42,427 bases of DNA from Limnothrix sp. RL_2_0 (GCA_012033055.1 JAAUPR010000025.1:1-42427); one strand, 5' to 3'. Positions 1 through 9,349 are shown, numbered from the stretch's first letter. Numbers and translations: made by a program. Notes: generated by a model not told the origin, from the letters alone.

Positions 1-194
1 AAATCGCCAACAGTATTTTAGAGAATATCCGTGATTTGGCGATCGCCTCGGTGGGAATCAGGACATGGACACCCAAGCTTAAACTGACGGTGGAACTCAC
101 GCTGGAAGCGGCATGGGCGATCGCCCCCAATACCCTAATCGAATGTTGTGACCAAGCCCTTTATGCAGCGAAAGAACAAGGTCGCGATCGCTGA
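1..194 (+). CDS. C-terminal end of a GGDEF-domain protein (5' partial)
   Basis: An open frame enters from the left edge (first whole codon at 3) and stops with TGA at 192-194. The last residues read DQALYAAKEQGRDR. This matches the final helix of diguanylate cyclase (GGDEF) domains, where the consensus is roughly AD-x-ALY-x-AK-x-x-GR. GGDEF enzymes make the second messenger cyclic di-GMP from two GTP. The GG(D/E)EF signature and any sensor domains lie outside the window, so activity cannot be judged. Three HIP1 octamers fall in this short stretch. The family call rests only on the C-terminal motif. Confidence 0.7.
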   Translation, partial: IANSILENIRDLAIASVGIRTWTPKLKLTVELTLEAAWAIAPNTLIECCDQALYAAKEQGRDR

Positions 195-351
195 TTTTTT
201 ACTCAGACATTGCCGCCTCTAGCGCCGACGGATAAGCTGAAAGGTGTGTTTAAAACATTTTTGATTCCCAAAACAATAGTAATGGGAAGAAGAGAAAGAA
301 ACGATTTAAAATTGAAATATTATCTGTGTGTGATTGGAGTGAGGTGACTGA

Positions 352-1077
352 GTGGATTTTTTGGAGATGCTGAATCGGGGTGGCCCTGCAATGTGGCCGC
401 TGGTTGTCCTGTCGATCATGGCCTTGAGTACGATTATTGAGCGCATTTGGTTTTGGTGGCAAGTTGTCCAACAAAGTCAGCGAGTACAAGACAAAATCCT
501 CGATGCTGCCCATTACCAATGGCAAGCCGTAAGCGAGATTGCCCGCACCTGCCAGAAGCACCCCCTTGGTCGTTTTCTTTATGCTCCCCTAAAGCAAGAA
601 TATGCCGATCCTGAGATCTTTCACCTAGCCCTCGAAGCAGCGGCAGACGAAGAACTTTCGCTAATGCGCCGGGGTGAAAAATTGCTCGAAGCTGTGATTG
701 CCCTGTCTCCCCTCCTTGGCCTTTTGGGTACAGTACTCGGTCTGATTAGCTCCTTGGGTTCGATCCAACTCAGCGATTTAGGGACAGATTCCACCACTGG
801 TGTGACCCTCGGTATTGGTGAGTCGCTCATTTCGACAGCCTCTGGGCTAATTGTGGCGATCATTAGTTTGGCTTTTTATCGTTTATTTCAGGCGTTTTCT
901 AGTAATCAAGTCCGTTTATTTAGGCAGGCGGGCAGCGAATTGGAATTACTGTACCGTCAGAACTTTTTGGATGGTTTACCAGCTCCAGCGGTATCTTCTG
1001 AAACGAGTTTAGAGAATTCGGAAATGTCTACGGCGATCGCCCCTGCCCCGACAGAAGAGAATCCCGATGAAAAATAA
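352..1077 (+). CDS. MotA/TolQ/ExbB-family proton channel protein
   Basis: This 241-residue protein has the ExbB/TolQ layout. One transmembrane helix lies near residues 12-34 after a short N-terminus. A cytoplasmic helical stretch follows, then two helices near 113-140 and 153-178, the first carrying a [12 protein letters not shown] motif. ExbB/TolQ proteins form the pentameric inner-membrane stator that uses the proton gradient to drive TonB- or Tol-type transport. The start is GTG at 352, preceded by a GGAG ribosome-binding site at 336-339. The next gene overlaps by 11 bases and encodes the ExbD partner. No tonB is present in the window, so whether this pair serves iron/B12 uptake or envelope maintenance is open. 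Confidence 0.88.
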   Translation: MDFLEMLNRGGPAMWPLVVLSIMALSTIIERIWFWWQVVQQSQRVQDKILDAAHYQWQAVSEIARTCQKHPLGRFLYAPLKQEYADPEIFHLALEAAADEELSLMRRGEKLLEAVIALSPLLGLLGTVLGLISSLGSIQLSDLGTDSTTGVTLGIGESLISTASGLIVAIISLAFYRLFQAFSSNQVRLFRQAGSELELLYRQNFLDGLPAPAVSSETSLENSEMSTAIAPAPTEENPDEK

Positions 1078-1771
1078 TCAACAATCCCCCAACCCGAAAA
1101 TCAGTACCCTTGGCTTGCGCCCATTCAAACTATGGCAAGAAGAACAAACCAATGATTTTCGCATCGAAATTATTCCGCTGATCGATGTCATTTTTTGTGT
1201 ACTGACGTTTTTTATCTTGGCGGCAGTCAATTTATCCCGGCAACAAGCCATTAACCTCGATTTGCCAACCGCTAACAGTGGCACAGTGCAGATGCCCAAT
1301 ATGGCGATCGTTAGCCTGACTGACTTTGGGCAAATCTATGTCGAGAAACAATTAATCCAAACCCAACAGCAATTCACCCAAATCGTTCAAGATTATCTGG
1401 ATCGCAATCCCAGCGGCCTCGTCATCCTGAACGCTTCAGAAAAACGGTCTTACCAAGAGGTGATGCAAGTCCTAGATTGGCTAAAATCCATTGGCGGCAC
1501 AAGGGTTGCCCTCGGTACAATGTCTGGTTCCCAGCGCATGATGCAGAACATGGACAACTTTTTCGATGAAGGACAAAATCCCGGTGTAACGCCTGTAAAT
1601 CCTGCAATTCCCAGAGTCCCGACCTTTGAACCGTCTAACGATTTTCAGTTTGAGCCTTTAGATAGTGGTGAAACGTTACCGCCGCCGGATGGTTTCGAGC
1701 TGGAATTAAAACCCATTGATGGGTTCGGGGAACCGCCTAGTCCGGAACAGATTGAAGCTGGTCAACAATAG
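1067..1771 (+). CDS. ExbD/TolR-family biopolymer transport protein
   Basis: This 234-residue protein pairs with the preceding ExbB-like gene. It has a short cytoplasmic N-terminus and a single transmembrane helix near residues 35-57 carrying PLIDVIF. Asp40 is in the position of the essential proton-relay aspartate of ExbD/TolR. A periplasmic domain follows. ExbD is usually about 140 residues; here the extra length is a proline- and acid-rich tail from about residue 175, which may reach across the periplasm. ATG at 1067 lies inside the exbB-like frame, implying translational coupling. The 3' end overlaps the convergent kinase-like gene by 35 bases (1737-1771). Confidence 0.88.
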   Translation: MKNNQQSPNPKISTLGLRPFKLWQEEQTNDFRIEIIPLIDVIFCVLTFFILAAVNLSRQQAINLDLPTANSGTVQMPNMAIVSLTDFGQIYVEKQLIQTQQQFTQIVQDYLDRNPSGLVILNASEKRSYQEVMQVLDWLKSIGGTRVALGTMSGSQRMMQNMDNFFDEGQNPGVTPVNPAIPRVPTFEPSNDFQFEPLDSGETLPPPDGFELELKPIDGFGEPPSPEQIEAGQQ

Positions 1772-2368
1772 TCAAAATTTGCTGGTGAATGGCATCGGGT
1801 GAATTCGTCGCGTTTAGTCGTTGCCACTGTCCTCCATACTGGGTAAAAATCTGCTCGTAATTTTGATGTACTTGGGTTAATTTGGCTTGGGTTTCGTAGA
1901 TCTCTTGGTGCGATCGCCGCTTGATTCTTTCTAGGGCAACTTCCACCGGGAGATCACAATAGAAAACAAAATCTGGATTAGGAAAATCTTGATTAAGGCG
2001 ATAGATAAAGGCGTATTCGTCAGGACTATTCGCGTTGTAGGCGAGGGATGAAAAATAGTACCGGGTGGTGATCACTTGGTGACCCGTAGCCAGCATTTTA
2101 AACACGCCATCAATTTCGTTGTACAAATGATCATGGCGATCGCCAGCGAAAGATAAGCCATCTGTCGATTAAAATTTTTAGGGTCGTCAGTGAAACGAAA
2201 TCGTTTGCGGAGCGCCTCCCGCACCAAATTGCCGATGATGCCGTTGGAAGGTTCCGGACTAAGCACCGACGGGATATTTTGCTGCCGAAAATACTGGTGT
2301 AAAAGCTCCGCTTGAGTCGAACTACCAGAGCCATCAATGCCTTCAAAAACGATAAATTTTCCTTTCAT
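1737..2368 (-). pseudogene. tmk: thymidylate kinase-like gene interrupted by a one-base frameshift
   Basis: Two overlapping minus-strand frames together make one dTMP-kinase-like protein of about 210 residues. The N-terminal frame starts at ATG 2368 with FEGIDGSGSST and runs through YLSLA. The C-terminal frame resumes with DRHDHLYNEIDGVF and includes VITTRYYFSSLAYN and PDFVFYCDLP. Adding one base at the GGCGATCGCC palindrome (2135-2144) restores LADRHDH, the family's conserved ADR motif. dTMP kinase phosphorylates dTMP to dTDP for DNA synthesis. The P-loop lysine is replaced by serine (GSGSST instead of GxGKST). The SPEPS segment looks unlike the standard bacterial TREPGG motif, so this may be a divergent paralogue rather than the housekeeping enzyme. 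The start overlaps the upstream stop as TGATG. Sequencing error or a true mutation are both possible. Confidence 0.75.
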
Positions 2369-3596
2369 CACCAACACATTTCTGCTAATAATCCCGACTG
2401 TTCTAGCAGATTATCCCATGTTGTAAAAGGTTGTTGGGATTGAATTAAATTTCGACAATGGTAAATCAATTTGCCAGAGCGATCGCCGAGTACTGTCGCG
2501 CCTAATATTTTTTGTTGCGAATTAAGCCATAATTTCACGGTCAAATTTAACGGAAACTGTAATTGATCAACGCGATCCATTGCAAATATTTTTTGTATTA
2601 CTATTATCTCTTTCGATAACAATTTTGTTTGATAACCGACATGGTCAAAAGGATAGGATTCAAATAAACGATAAGGAATAATTGCGTAGGGACAAATTTG
2701 TTTTTTCGCTGCGAAATATTCATGACAATAGTTTCCGCTTCGGCGATCGCCAACTCTGGTAAATCATAACCCCCTAAAACTGCACCGCTCCCAAATATCT
2801 GTGGATGGGGAGTCTGTAATGTTTCATCCACTTGCAACCACATATTTTCTGGGGAACAACAATCCTGTGGCAAATTTAATTGAGTTGTATTACCCCAGCG
2901 GCGATCGCCCCAGATAATCGCAGTATTTTCTTGATTCAAAATTTGCTGTTTTTCAACATTGTTTAGATTACGGTAAATTTCAACACCAGCTACTTCTAAA
3001 AAGGTTTGTATTTGATGAGAAAATCCTAAATCTTTAGCAGGGAATAGTCGAGAGGAAAACAATAATTTAACTTTTTTTCCTAGCTGTGACAAAGTATAGG
3101 CTAGAGTCAATAACTGTGAAGATTTTCCTACAATTACAATGTTATTTCCTAAGCTTTTCCAAATTTTTTGATTCAGTAAATCTGGTGGAGTTAAATAATT
3201 TTTGTCTGGCGGTGTTGCCCAAGTACTTCCTGTGGCGATCGCATAATATTTTGAACGTAATTGTCTTGTTGCGGTCGAAAATACTGTCTCTGGCCGCCAC
3301 TGAAAACGCCCGAATTCAGAAATCACATCCACACCGGATTCCGCCAATTTTGCGAGGGGTTCATAAAAATCCCACGGGGCGATCGCCTGACTAAGCCACT
3401 CTTCCAGTTTTACCGACGGAGACTGTGCTGTGTAGTGCCCCAAAACTTTCAGTAATGCTCGCGCCTGCATATCCCGGAGCGGATGATCATTTTGCTGCAC
3501 TAAACCCACCCGCAGACCAGCGGCGATCGCCCGTTGCGCAGTGACTAAGCCCCCATGGGTTGCCCCAATCACCACCAAATCATAATCCACAGCCAT
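2368..3596 (-). pseudogene. pyridine nucleotide-disulfide oxidoreductase-like flavoprotein, frameshifted near its C-terminus
   Basis: The main frame (ATG at 3596) encodes an N-terminal FAD fold (YDLVVIGATHGGL), a central ATG motif (YAIATGSTW), a degenerate second dinucleotide fold near GKSSQLL and a late FAD motif near IFGSGAVLGGYDLPELA. It then loses register. A second frame continues with CPYAIIPYRLF, PFDHVGY and the dimerisation-like end down to 2368. Together they would give about 409 residues if one base were restored near 2695-2735. The T6 run at 2701-2706 (A6 on the coding strand) is the likely site. The fold resembles mercuric reductase/dihydrolipoamide dehydrogenase, but the redox-active CxxxxC motif is absent (PLRDMQARALL occupies that region), so it is not a canonical disulfide reductase. 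It overlaps the kinase-like gene by TGATG. Confidence 0.72.
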
Positions 3597-3677
3597 AAAT
3601 ATCCCGTCTGCACAAATCCAGAAGGCATATCATACCCCACTGCCTTTGCTCCCAGCTTTGAACCCATGCACAAACAT

Positions 3678-3705
3678 AAAAAAATCCCCCGATATTCGGA
3701 GGATT
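3678..3705 (-). terminator. rho-independent terminator of pnp
   Basis: On the minus strand, about 30 bases past the pnp stop, AATCCTCCGA and TCGGGGGATT form a 10-bp stem (one G-U pair) around a three-base loop. A run of seven U follows. No other gene lies between it and pnp. Confidence 0.85.
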
Positions 3706-3734
3706 AAATAATTAATTAACTAGGGAATTAAAGA

Positions 3735-5882
3735 TTATTCCGCAGCTTCTTCACGGGCAGCTGTTGCTTCGTCCGGGTGAATGCCGAGGCGAGTTAAGTT
3801 AATGCGACCTTTGTTGTCGATCTCACGCACCTTAACGACGACTTCATCACCAACAGCAACTTCATCTTCCACCTTGCCGACGCGACCTTCTGCCAACTGG
3901 GAAATGTGAATCATACCTTCTTTGCCGGGCAGGATTTCCACAAAAGCACCAATCTGAATAATGCGGGTCACCTTACCAAAGAACACATCACCTTCACCCA
4001 ACTTGCGAGTCATATTGAAGATCATCTTCTTGGCATTTTCTGCATTCGCTGACTCAGAAGAGGCGATCGTAACCGTACCATCATCAGCAATATCGACTTT
4101 GGCACGGGTTTGTTCGGTAATACTCTTAATGGTTTTACCACCCGGTCCGATCACCATACCGATGAGGTCTGGGTCAATCTTAATCGTGAGAAGACGTGGC
4201 GCAGAAGGAGACAATGCGTTTGGCTCAGAGATTACCGCTGTCATCTTTTCAAGAATGTGCAAACGGGCAGGCAACGCTTTATTAATCGCTTCGGCAATGA
4301 CATCAACGGCTAGGCCAGTGATTTTCATATCCATTTGCAACGCTGTGATGCCATCCGCTGTTCCAGCCACCTTAAAGTCCATATCTCCAAGGAAATCTTC
4401 AATGCCTTGAATGTCTGTCAAGATGCGCACTTCTTTGCCTTCTTTAATCAGACCCATGGCTGCACCACTGACTGGTTTCGTAATCGGCACACCTGCATCC
4501 ATGAGGGCAAGGGTCGAACCACAGACGGAACCCATGGAGGTAGAACCGTTAGAGGATAATACTTCTGACACCACACGAATGACGTAGGGGAATTCAGTCT
4601 GGGGCGGTAGTACTGGAATTAAGGCTCGTTCTGCTAATGCACCGTGACCGATCTCTCGACGACCCGGCGATCGCATAGGGCGAGTTTCACCCACAGAGAA
4701 AGGCGGAAAATTGTAGTGATGCATATAACGCTTTTCATCGGAAGGATGAAGATCATCCATCATCTGCGCATCACCGGGAGTTCCTAATGTCGCAATAGAG
4801 AGTACTTGGGTCAAACCACGATTGAACAAGCCACTACCATGAACTGTGCGGGGCAAAATTTCAGTCTTACAAGAAATCGGACGTACTTGATCCAATTTAC
4901 GACCATCAACACGCACCCCATCTTCAACAATTTGGGCACGCATTAACTTCTTGGTTAAAGCTTTAAATGCATTACCGATTAATTTTGAATCCTCTTCGAC
5001 CTTGACTCGCATTTCGTCATCTTCTGGCAATGCTTCGATGACATCGATTACTTCAGCCTGCTTGATCGCATCTAGTGCTTCGTCGCGGGTCTTTTTGTCA
5101 AAGTCAAACTGACTCAAGACGTGTTTTATTTTGTCGGAAGTTTGCTTCGCAATGAATGCTTCGAGAGATTCTTCCTTTGCTGGTTGCTCTGCTTTAACGA
5201 TTTCGATGCCGAGTTCTTTAATCAATTCCAGTTGGCTTTCGATCAATTCTTGAATTGCTTCGTAGGCAAAGTCGATCGCCTCGATCATGTCTTGCTCAGG
5301 CAGTTGATTTGCCCCAGCCTCAACCATGATTACACCTTCAGGAGTTCCTGCTACCACAAGGTCAAGATCACCGCTCATAATCTCGCGATATGTGGGGTTA
5401 AGAATGAAATCGTCTCCCACTAAACCAACGCGCACAGCAGCCATGGGGCCATAGAAAGGCAAGCCAGCGAGCAATGTCGCCACGGAAGCACCTGTTACAG
5501 CCAGCACATCGGGCGGTACATCTTCATCTAAAGATAGGGTTGTTGCCACGATCTGAATGTCATCCCGGAGCCACTGGGGAAATAGGGGACGCATTGGACG
5601 GTCAATTAGTCGGGACACTAAGGTTGCTCGCTCAGGGGGTCTACCTTCTCTGCGTAAGAAACCACCCGGAATGCGACCTGCTGCATATAATCTTTCTTCG
5701 TAGTCCACGAGGAGCGGTAGAAAATCTATCCCTTGTCTACCCGGTGCAGTCGTCGCGCTGACTAGAACCGCCGTTTCTCCTGATTCGATAAGTATTGAAC
5801 CACCAGCTTGAGGCGCTAATAAACCTGTTTTTAGTCGAATCTCCCGTCCATCGAAAGAGATTGACTTAGTAAACTCTTGCAT
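3735..5882 (-). CDS. pnp: polyribonucleotide nucleotidyltransferase (PNPase)
   Basis: PNPase degrades RNA 3'-to-5' with phosphate, and in cyanobacteria it also makes heteropolymeric 3' tails. The 715-residue protein has the standard order: two RNase PH-like domains with a helical linker, a KH domain near 555-620 with IGPGGKTI, and an S1 domain from about 625 carrying [17 protein letters not shown]. The second RNase PH domain carries [14 protein letters not shown], with the catalytic aspartates. The start is ATG at 5882 with AGGAA upstream. The gene is divergent from the ribosomal cluster and ends in its own terminator. The usual neighbour rpsO is absent, so the E. coli-type rpsO-pnp operon is not present. 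Confidence 0.97.
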   Translation of the reverse strand: MQEFTKSISFDGREIRLKTGLLAPQAGGSILIESGETAVLVSATTAPGRQGIDFLPLLVDYEERLYAAGRIPGGFLRREGRPPERATLVSRLIDRPMRPLFPQWLRDDIQIVATTLSLDEDVPPDVLAVTGASVATLLAGLPFYGPMAAVRVGLVGDDFILNPTYREIMSGDLDLVVAGTPEGVIMVEAGANQLPEQDMIEAIDFAYEAIQELIESQLELIKELGIEIVKAEQPAKEESLEAFIAKQTSDKIKHVLSQFDFDKKTRDEALDAIKQAEVIDVIEALPEDDEMRVKVEEDSKLIGNAFKALTKKLMRAQIVEDGVRVDGRKLDQVRPISCKTEILPRTVHGSGLFNRGLTQVLSIATLGTPGDAQMMDDLHPSDEKRYMHHYNFPPFSVGETRPMRSPGRREIGHGALAERALIPVLPPQTEFPYVIRVVSEVLSSNGSTSMGSVCGSTLALMDAGVPITKPVSGAAMGLIKEGKEVRILTDIQGIEDFLGDMDFKVAGTADGITALQMDMKITGLAVDVIAEAINKALPARLHILEKMTAVISEPNALSPSAPRLLTIKIDPDLIGMVIGPGGKTIKSITEQTRAKVDIADDGTVTIASSESANAENAKKMIFNMTRKLGEGDVFFGKVTRIIQIGAFVEILPGKEGMIHISQLAEGRVGKVEDEVAVGDEVVVKVREIDNKGRINLTRLGIHPDEATAAREEAAE

Positions 5883-5902
5883 TATTGCGTTCTTTCCTTT
5901 TA

Positions 5903-5933
5903 TTTATAATCACTTTTCTCTGTTCTGTGGCAA
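5903..5933 (-). promoter_or_regulatory. candidate pnp promoter
   Basis: On the minus strand TTGCCA (5928-5933) and TATAAA (5903-5908) are 19 bases apart. Transcription would start about 15 bases before the pnp ATG, just ahead of the AGGAA site. The long spacing and short leader keep confidence low. Confidence 0.35.
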
Positions 5934-6029
5934 TCGTAACACCTTAAGGCCGGGTCAGTTGGCGATCGCCATACTCTGCAACTATCAAAAAATATCCCCC
6001 TAACAGAATCACTTTTTCACCTACGCCCC

Positions 6030-6059
6030 TTGCAAATACCCCAGCTTCTCCCCTATAAT
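6030..6059 (+). promoter_or_regulatory. main promoter of the rplC ribosomal cluster
   Basis: TTGCAA (6030-6035) and TATAAT (6054-6059) are separated by 18 bases, a near-consensus group 1 sigma promoter. Expected initiation is near 6066, giving a leader of about 400 nt before rplC. It faces away from pnp. Confidence 0.75.
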
Positions 6060-6065
6060 GCTCGC

Positions 6066-6464
6066 TTGTGGCTAAAAAGTAACCAGTTATACGAAGTTAT
6101 CCGGTTGTATCCCAGAGCACTTTTTCAATATTTATATTGATGAACCGTCGCTCTAGCGGCGAATAAACCCAACCAGCTAACAATAAGTATCTCTGTTGAA
6201 CCATCACTGGAGTCGAGCCTTCCCCCGTGGAAGCAGAACCAGTCGGATTCTACAGTTACACCAAGATACTGAGAGCACCAAACCTTTTAAGTCTTGGGTA
6301 ATGCGTAAGCCCTACCTGTAGAACGCCAGTCTTTCAGAGAAATTAAAAACTCTGAATAAACCCAGAGTGGAAGACAAGAACCCCAACTCCATCACCAATG
6401 GAGAGGTTCATATTATTTCCGCTCGTCTTAACGTTGTTTATTAGTTGATAGAGGTATTTGTTCC
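6066..6464 (+). promoter_or_regulatory. long structured 5' leader of rplC (582-bp pnp-rplC intergenic region)
   Basis: I see no convincing ORF or known RNA here, but the leader is rich in inverted repeats. CGTCGCT/AGCGGCG lies at 6146-6161 (one wobble, two-base loop as drawn). CTTCC/GGAAG (6219-6233) sits inside ACTGG/CCAGT (6206-6243). TTCTACAG (6248-6255) pairs with CTGTAGAA (6316-6323) and encloses CCAAGA/TCTTGG (6261-6266, 6292-6297). TTCAGAG/CTCTGAA lies at 6333-6356, and CTCCAT/ATGGAG at 6387-6403. Sequence modules also recur: GAATAAACCCA at 6161-6171 and 6354-6364, GTGGAAG at 6227 and 6367, and TGAACCRTCRCT at 6141 and 6197. This suggests a folded, partly duplicated regulatory leader, possibly an r-protein autoregulatory element. 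The ligand is unknown. Confidence 0.6.
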
Positions 6465-7106
6465 GTGTCACTCGGTATCCTCGGCACTAAACTCGGCATG
6501 ACCCAAGTCTTCGACGCAGAAACTGGAGCAGCTATTCCAGTCACTGTCGTTCAAGCCGGTCCTTGCAAAGTAACCCAAGTCAAAACCTCAGAAACAGATG
6601 GTTACACCTCCGTCCAAATCGGTTACGGAGCCGTAAAAGAAAAAGCCCTCTCCAAGCCCGAGCTCGGTCACCTTGGTAAAGCAGGCGCTGCCCCTCTACG
6701 CCATCTCAAAGAATATCGCCTAGACGATGTTGCCTCCTACGAACTAGGACAAGACGTCGGCGCAAGCATATTTGAAGCAGGTCAAATCGTTGATGTTTCT
6801 GGCCTCACTATTGGTCGTGGTTTTGCTGGCTATCAGAAACGTCACAATTTCAAACGTGGCCCCATGACCCACGGTTCCAAGAACCACCGTCAGCCCGGTT
6901 CGACTGGAGCGGGTACAACCCCCGGTCGTGTCTATCCCGGTAAAAAGATGGCTGGTCGTTACGGCGGCACCAAAGTCACTGTACGTAAGCTGGAAATCGT
7001 CCGTGTAGACGGAGAACGGAACCTTTTACTGATTAAAGGAGCTGTCCCCGGCAAGCCCGGCAATCTATTGAGTATTGCTCCTAGCAATGTCGTAGGCCAA
7101 AAGTAG
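6465..7106 (+). CDS. rplC: 50S ribosomal protein L3
   Basis: L3 binds 23S rRNA early in large-subunit assembly and reaches towards the peptidyl-transferase centre. The 213-residue product starts [14 protein letters not shown] and contains the conserved loop [15 protein letters not shown], which includes the glutamine region methylated in many bacteria. The start is GTG at 6465, with GAGG at 6450-6453. It heads the cluster because rpsJ is elsewhere in cyanobacteria. A 133-bp gap with its own promoter-like sequence separates it from rplD, so L3 may be partly uncoupled from the genes downstream. Confidence 0.97.
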   Translation: MSLGILGTKLGMTQVFDAETGAAIPVTVVQAGPCKVTQVKTSETDGYTSVQIGYGAVKEKALSKPELGHLGKAGAAPLRHLKEYRLDDVASYELGQDVGASIFEAGQIVDVSGLTIGRGFAGYQKRHNFKRGPMTHGSKNHRQPGSTGAGTTPGRVYPGKKMAGRYGGTKVTVRKLEIVRVDGERNLLLIKGAVPGKPGNLLSIAPSNVVGQK

Positions 7107-7193
7107 TTCAATATTTTGCAAACACAAAAAAGTCTGAAACGCTTTTGTAAAGATCAATTAATTGAATGCTTTTTAAACTCAAAACTTCTTGTT

Positions 7194-7223
7194 TTGACAC
7201 TCAAATAGCTGATAACCGATAAT
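7194..7223 (+). promoter_or_regulatory. internal promoter before rplD
   Basis: TTGACA (7194-7199) and GATAAT (7218-7223) are 18 bases apart, immediately before rplD. Initiation near 7230 would leave only about 10 nt of leader and no Shine-Dalgarno, so the transcript would be nearly leaderless if the promoter is used. Confidence 0.5.
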
Positions 7224-7239
7224 CCGATATTTCATCCCT

Positions 7240-7872
7240 ATGGTTAACTGCGCAGTTAAAAATTGGCAAGGCAAGGATGTTGCAGAAGCAACCCTTGACC
7301 TAAAAATTGCCAAAGAAGAAAATGCTTCCCATATCGTCCACCGTGCATTAGTTCGCCAGCTGAATAATGCGCGTCAAGGCAATGCTTCCAGTAAAACACG
7401 TGCAGAAGTACGTGGTGGCGGTCGTAAACCTTGGCGTCAGAAAGGTACAGGTCGTGCAAGAGCGGGTTCTATCCGTTCTCCCTTATGGCGCGGCGGTGGT
7501 GTGATTTTTGGCCCCAAGCCCAAAGAGTACAACCTAAAAATGAACCGAAAAGAGCGTCGTCTCGCTCTACGTACGGCGTTTCAAAGTCGTGTTGAAGATC
7601 TCATTGTTGTTGAGAGCTTCGCTGGCGAACTTACAGCTCCCAAGACAAAAGAATTAATTGCTGCGATGTCCCGCTGGGGTATTGCTGACAATGAAAAGAC
7701 TCTTTTGATTATGGATGAGCTAGTAGAAAACGTTTATCTTTCTGCGCGCAATGTTGCTTCGTTAAAGTTAATCCCAGCTGATGGTCTGAATGTTTTTGAC
7801 ATTCTTAACGCCAAAAAAATAGTTGTAACTTCCGAAGCTCTAGCAAAAATCCAGGAGGTTTACAATGACTAG
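7240..7872 (+). CDS. rplD: 50S ribosomal protein L4
   Basis: L4 lines the polypeptide exit tunnel with L22. The 210-residue protein has the Arg/Gly-rich tunnel loop near residues 45-95, including [20 protein letters not shown], and the C-terminal domain follows. In E. coli L4 represses its operon through the leader and through RNase E; nothing here shows that directly. ATG 7240 has no visible Shine-Dalgarno. The 3' end overlaps rplW by 8 bases. Confidence 0.97.
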   Translation: MVNCAVKNWQGKDVAEATLDLKIAKEENASHIVHRALVRQLNNARQGNASSKTRAEVRGGGRKPWRQKGTGRARAGSIRSPLWRGGGVIFGPKPKEYNLKMNRKERRLALRTAFQSRVEDLIVVESFAGELTAPKTKELIAAMSRWGIADNEKTLLIMDELVENVYLSARNVASLKLIPADGLNVFDILNAKKIVVTSEALAKIQEVYND

Positions 7873-8170
7873 TAGAGTCCAATCTCGTGATTTAGCAGAT
7901 CTTATCCTTAAGCCGATTGTGAGTGAGAAAGCCACAATATTGCTTGAAGATAATAAGTATGTGTTTGACGTTGTGCTCAAAGCCACGAAAACAGATATCA
8001 GAGCCGCCATTGAAGGTTTGTTCGAAGTTAAAGTTGTGAAAGTCAACACCAGCCGTCCTCCTCGCAAGAAGAAACGTGTTGGTCGATTTATCGGCTTTAA
8101 ACCTCAGTACAAGCGGGCAATTGTCACCTTGGCAGAAGGGGATACAATCACTTTGTTCCCCGAAGTATAA
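7865..8170 (+). CDS. rplW: 50S ribosomal protein L23
   Basis: L23 sits at the tunnel exit and docks trigger factor and SRP. The 101-residue sequence begins with a short extension, then [14 protein letters not shown], and carries the basic loop [13 protein letters not shown] 7865 overlaps the rplD end and is served by a strong AGGAGG at 7853-7858 inside rplD, so the two genes are translationally coupled. Confidence 0.96.
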   Translation: MTSRVQSRDLADLILKPIVSEKATILLEDNKYVFDVVLKATKTDIRAAIEGLFEVKVVKVNTSRPPRKKKRVGRFIGFKPQYKRAIVTLAEGDTITLFPEV

Positions 8171-8192
8171 TCGTCATTCACTTGAATAAATC

Positions 8193-9020
8193 ATGGGTAT
8201 TCGTTCATTTAGGCCATATACTCCGGGAACTCGTCAGGCTACTGTCTCCGACTTTTCGGATATTACTAAATCTAAACCAGAAAAATCTCTTACTAAATAT
8301 AATCACCGCAAGAAAGGTCGTAATAACCGTGGTGTGATTACTTGTCGTCACCGTGGTGGTGGTCATAAGCGTCTTTATCGCCAGATTGATTTCCGCCGTG
8401 ATAAGCGTGATCTTTTGGCTGAGGTAATTGCCATTGAATACGATCCCAACCGCAATGCTCGCATTGCTCTAGTTCAGTATGAGGATGGCGAAAAGCGCTA
8501 CATTCTTCAACCTGCTGGATTAGGTGTTGGTGACAAAATCATTGCTGGCGAGAACTCGCCTTTTGAAACAGGCAATGCTTTACCGCTCTACAAAATTCCT
8601 TTGGGTACTGAGATTCACAACATCGAGCTTTATGCTGGCCGCGGCGGACAAATGGTTCGTACGGCAGGTAGTTTTGCTCAGCTTGTTGCGAAGGATGGAG
8701 ACTATGTCACTATCAAGCTTCCTTCTAAGGAAGTGCGCATGGTGAGAAAGGAGTGCTATGCAACGATCGGCAAGGTCGGTAATGCGGAAGCTCGTAATCT
8801 TAAGCTCGGTAAAGCGGGTAGAACTCGCCACCTCGGCCGTCGTCCTCAGGTTCGCGGTAGTGTGATGAACCCAGTGGATCACCCCCATGGTGGTGGTGAA
8901 GGTAGAGCTCCTATTGGTCGTAGCGGCCCTGTTACTCCTTGGGGTAAGCCTGCTCTCGGCAAGAAGACTCGCAATAAGAAGAAGCGTAGTAGTGCTTTGA
9001 TTGTGCGCCGTCGCCGTTAA
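8193..9020 (+). CDS. rplB: 50S ribosomal protein L2
   Basis: L2 bridges the subunits and is needed for peptidyl-transferase assembly. The 275-residue protein has the N-terminal basic region [21 protein letters not shown], the OB and SH3-like domains, and the C-terminal [13 protein letters not shown] motif with its universally conserved histidine. There is no clear Shine-Dalgarno before ATG 8193, and the gap from rplW is 22 bases. Confidence 0.97.
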   Translation: MGIRSFRPYTPGTRQATVSDFSDITKSKPEKSLTKYNHRKKGRNNRGVITCRHRGGGHKRLYRQIDFRRDKRDLLAEVIAIEYDPNRNARIALVQYEDGEKRYILQPAGLGVGDKIIAGENSPFETGNALPLYKIPLGTEIHNIELYAGRGGQMVRTAGSFAQLVAKDGDYVTIKLPSKEVRMVRKECYATIGKVGNAEARNLKLGKAGRTRHLGRRPQVRGSVMNPVDHPHGGGEGRAPIGRSGPVTPWGKPALGKKTRNKKKRSSALIVRRRR

Positions 9021-9055
9021 TCCATTTTTATTCATCTCACTTAGTTGGAAAATCT

Positions 9056-9334
9056 ATGGGTCGTTCACTCAAAAAAGGTCCGTTTATTGCGGATAGTCTC
9101 TTAAAAAAAATTGACAAGCTTAACGCTAATGGTGATAAGCAAGTCATTAAAACTTGGTCTCGGGCATCCACAATTTTGCCTCAGATGGTAGGTCATACGA
9201 TCGCCGTTCATAACGGTCGTCAGCATGTGCCTGTCTTTGTCTCTGAGCAGATGGTAGGTCACAAGTTGGGGGAATTCGCTCCCACTCGTACCTTTAAAGG
9301 TCATGCCAAGAGTGACAAGAAAGCACGTCGCTAA
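9056..9334 (+). CDS. rpsS: 30S ribosomal protein S19
   Basis: S19 lies in the 30S head and contacts S13 and the A-site tRNA region. The 92-residue product starts [15 protein letters not shown] and includes [14 protein letters not shown] and the end [12 protein letters not shown], all family landmarks. Length is standard. It is preceded by a weak GGA motif and followed 15 bases later by rplV. Confidence 0.97.
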   Translation: MGRSLKKGPFIADSLLKKIDKLNANGDKQVIKTWSRASTILPQMVGHTIAVHNGRQHVPVFVSEQMVGHKLGEFAPTRTFKGHAKSDKKARR

Positions 9335-9349
9335 GGGTTAAAGAAAACA

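Noticed and set aside
2130-2150. Programmed -1 frameshifting to make the kinase-like protein
   Set aside because: Re-reading one base would restore the frame, but there is no slippery heptamer and no downstream pseudoknot or upstream SD-like stimulator that I can see.
6088-6100. TATACGAAGTTAT, identical to one 13-bp arm of loxP
   Set aside because: Only one arm is present; no spacer and no opposing arm follow, and flanking DNA is ordinary leader sequence. Most likely chance similarity, not a vector scar or recombination site.
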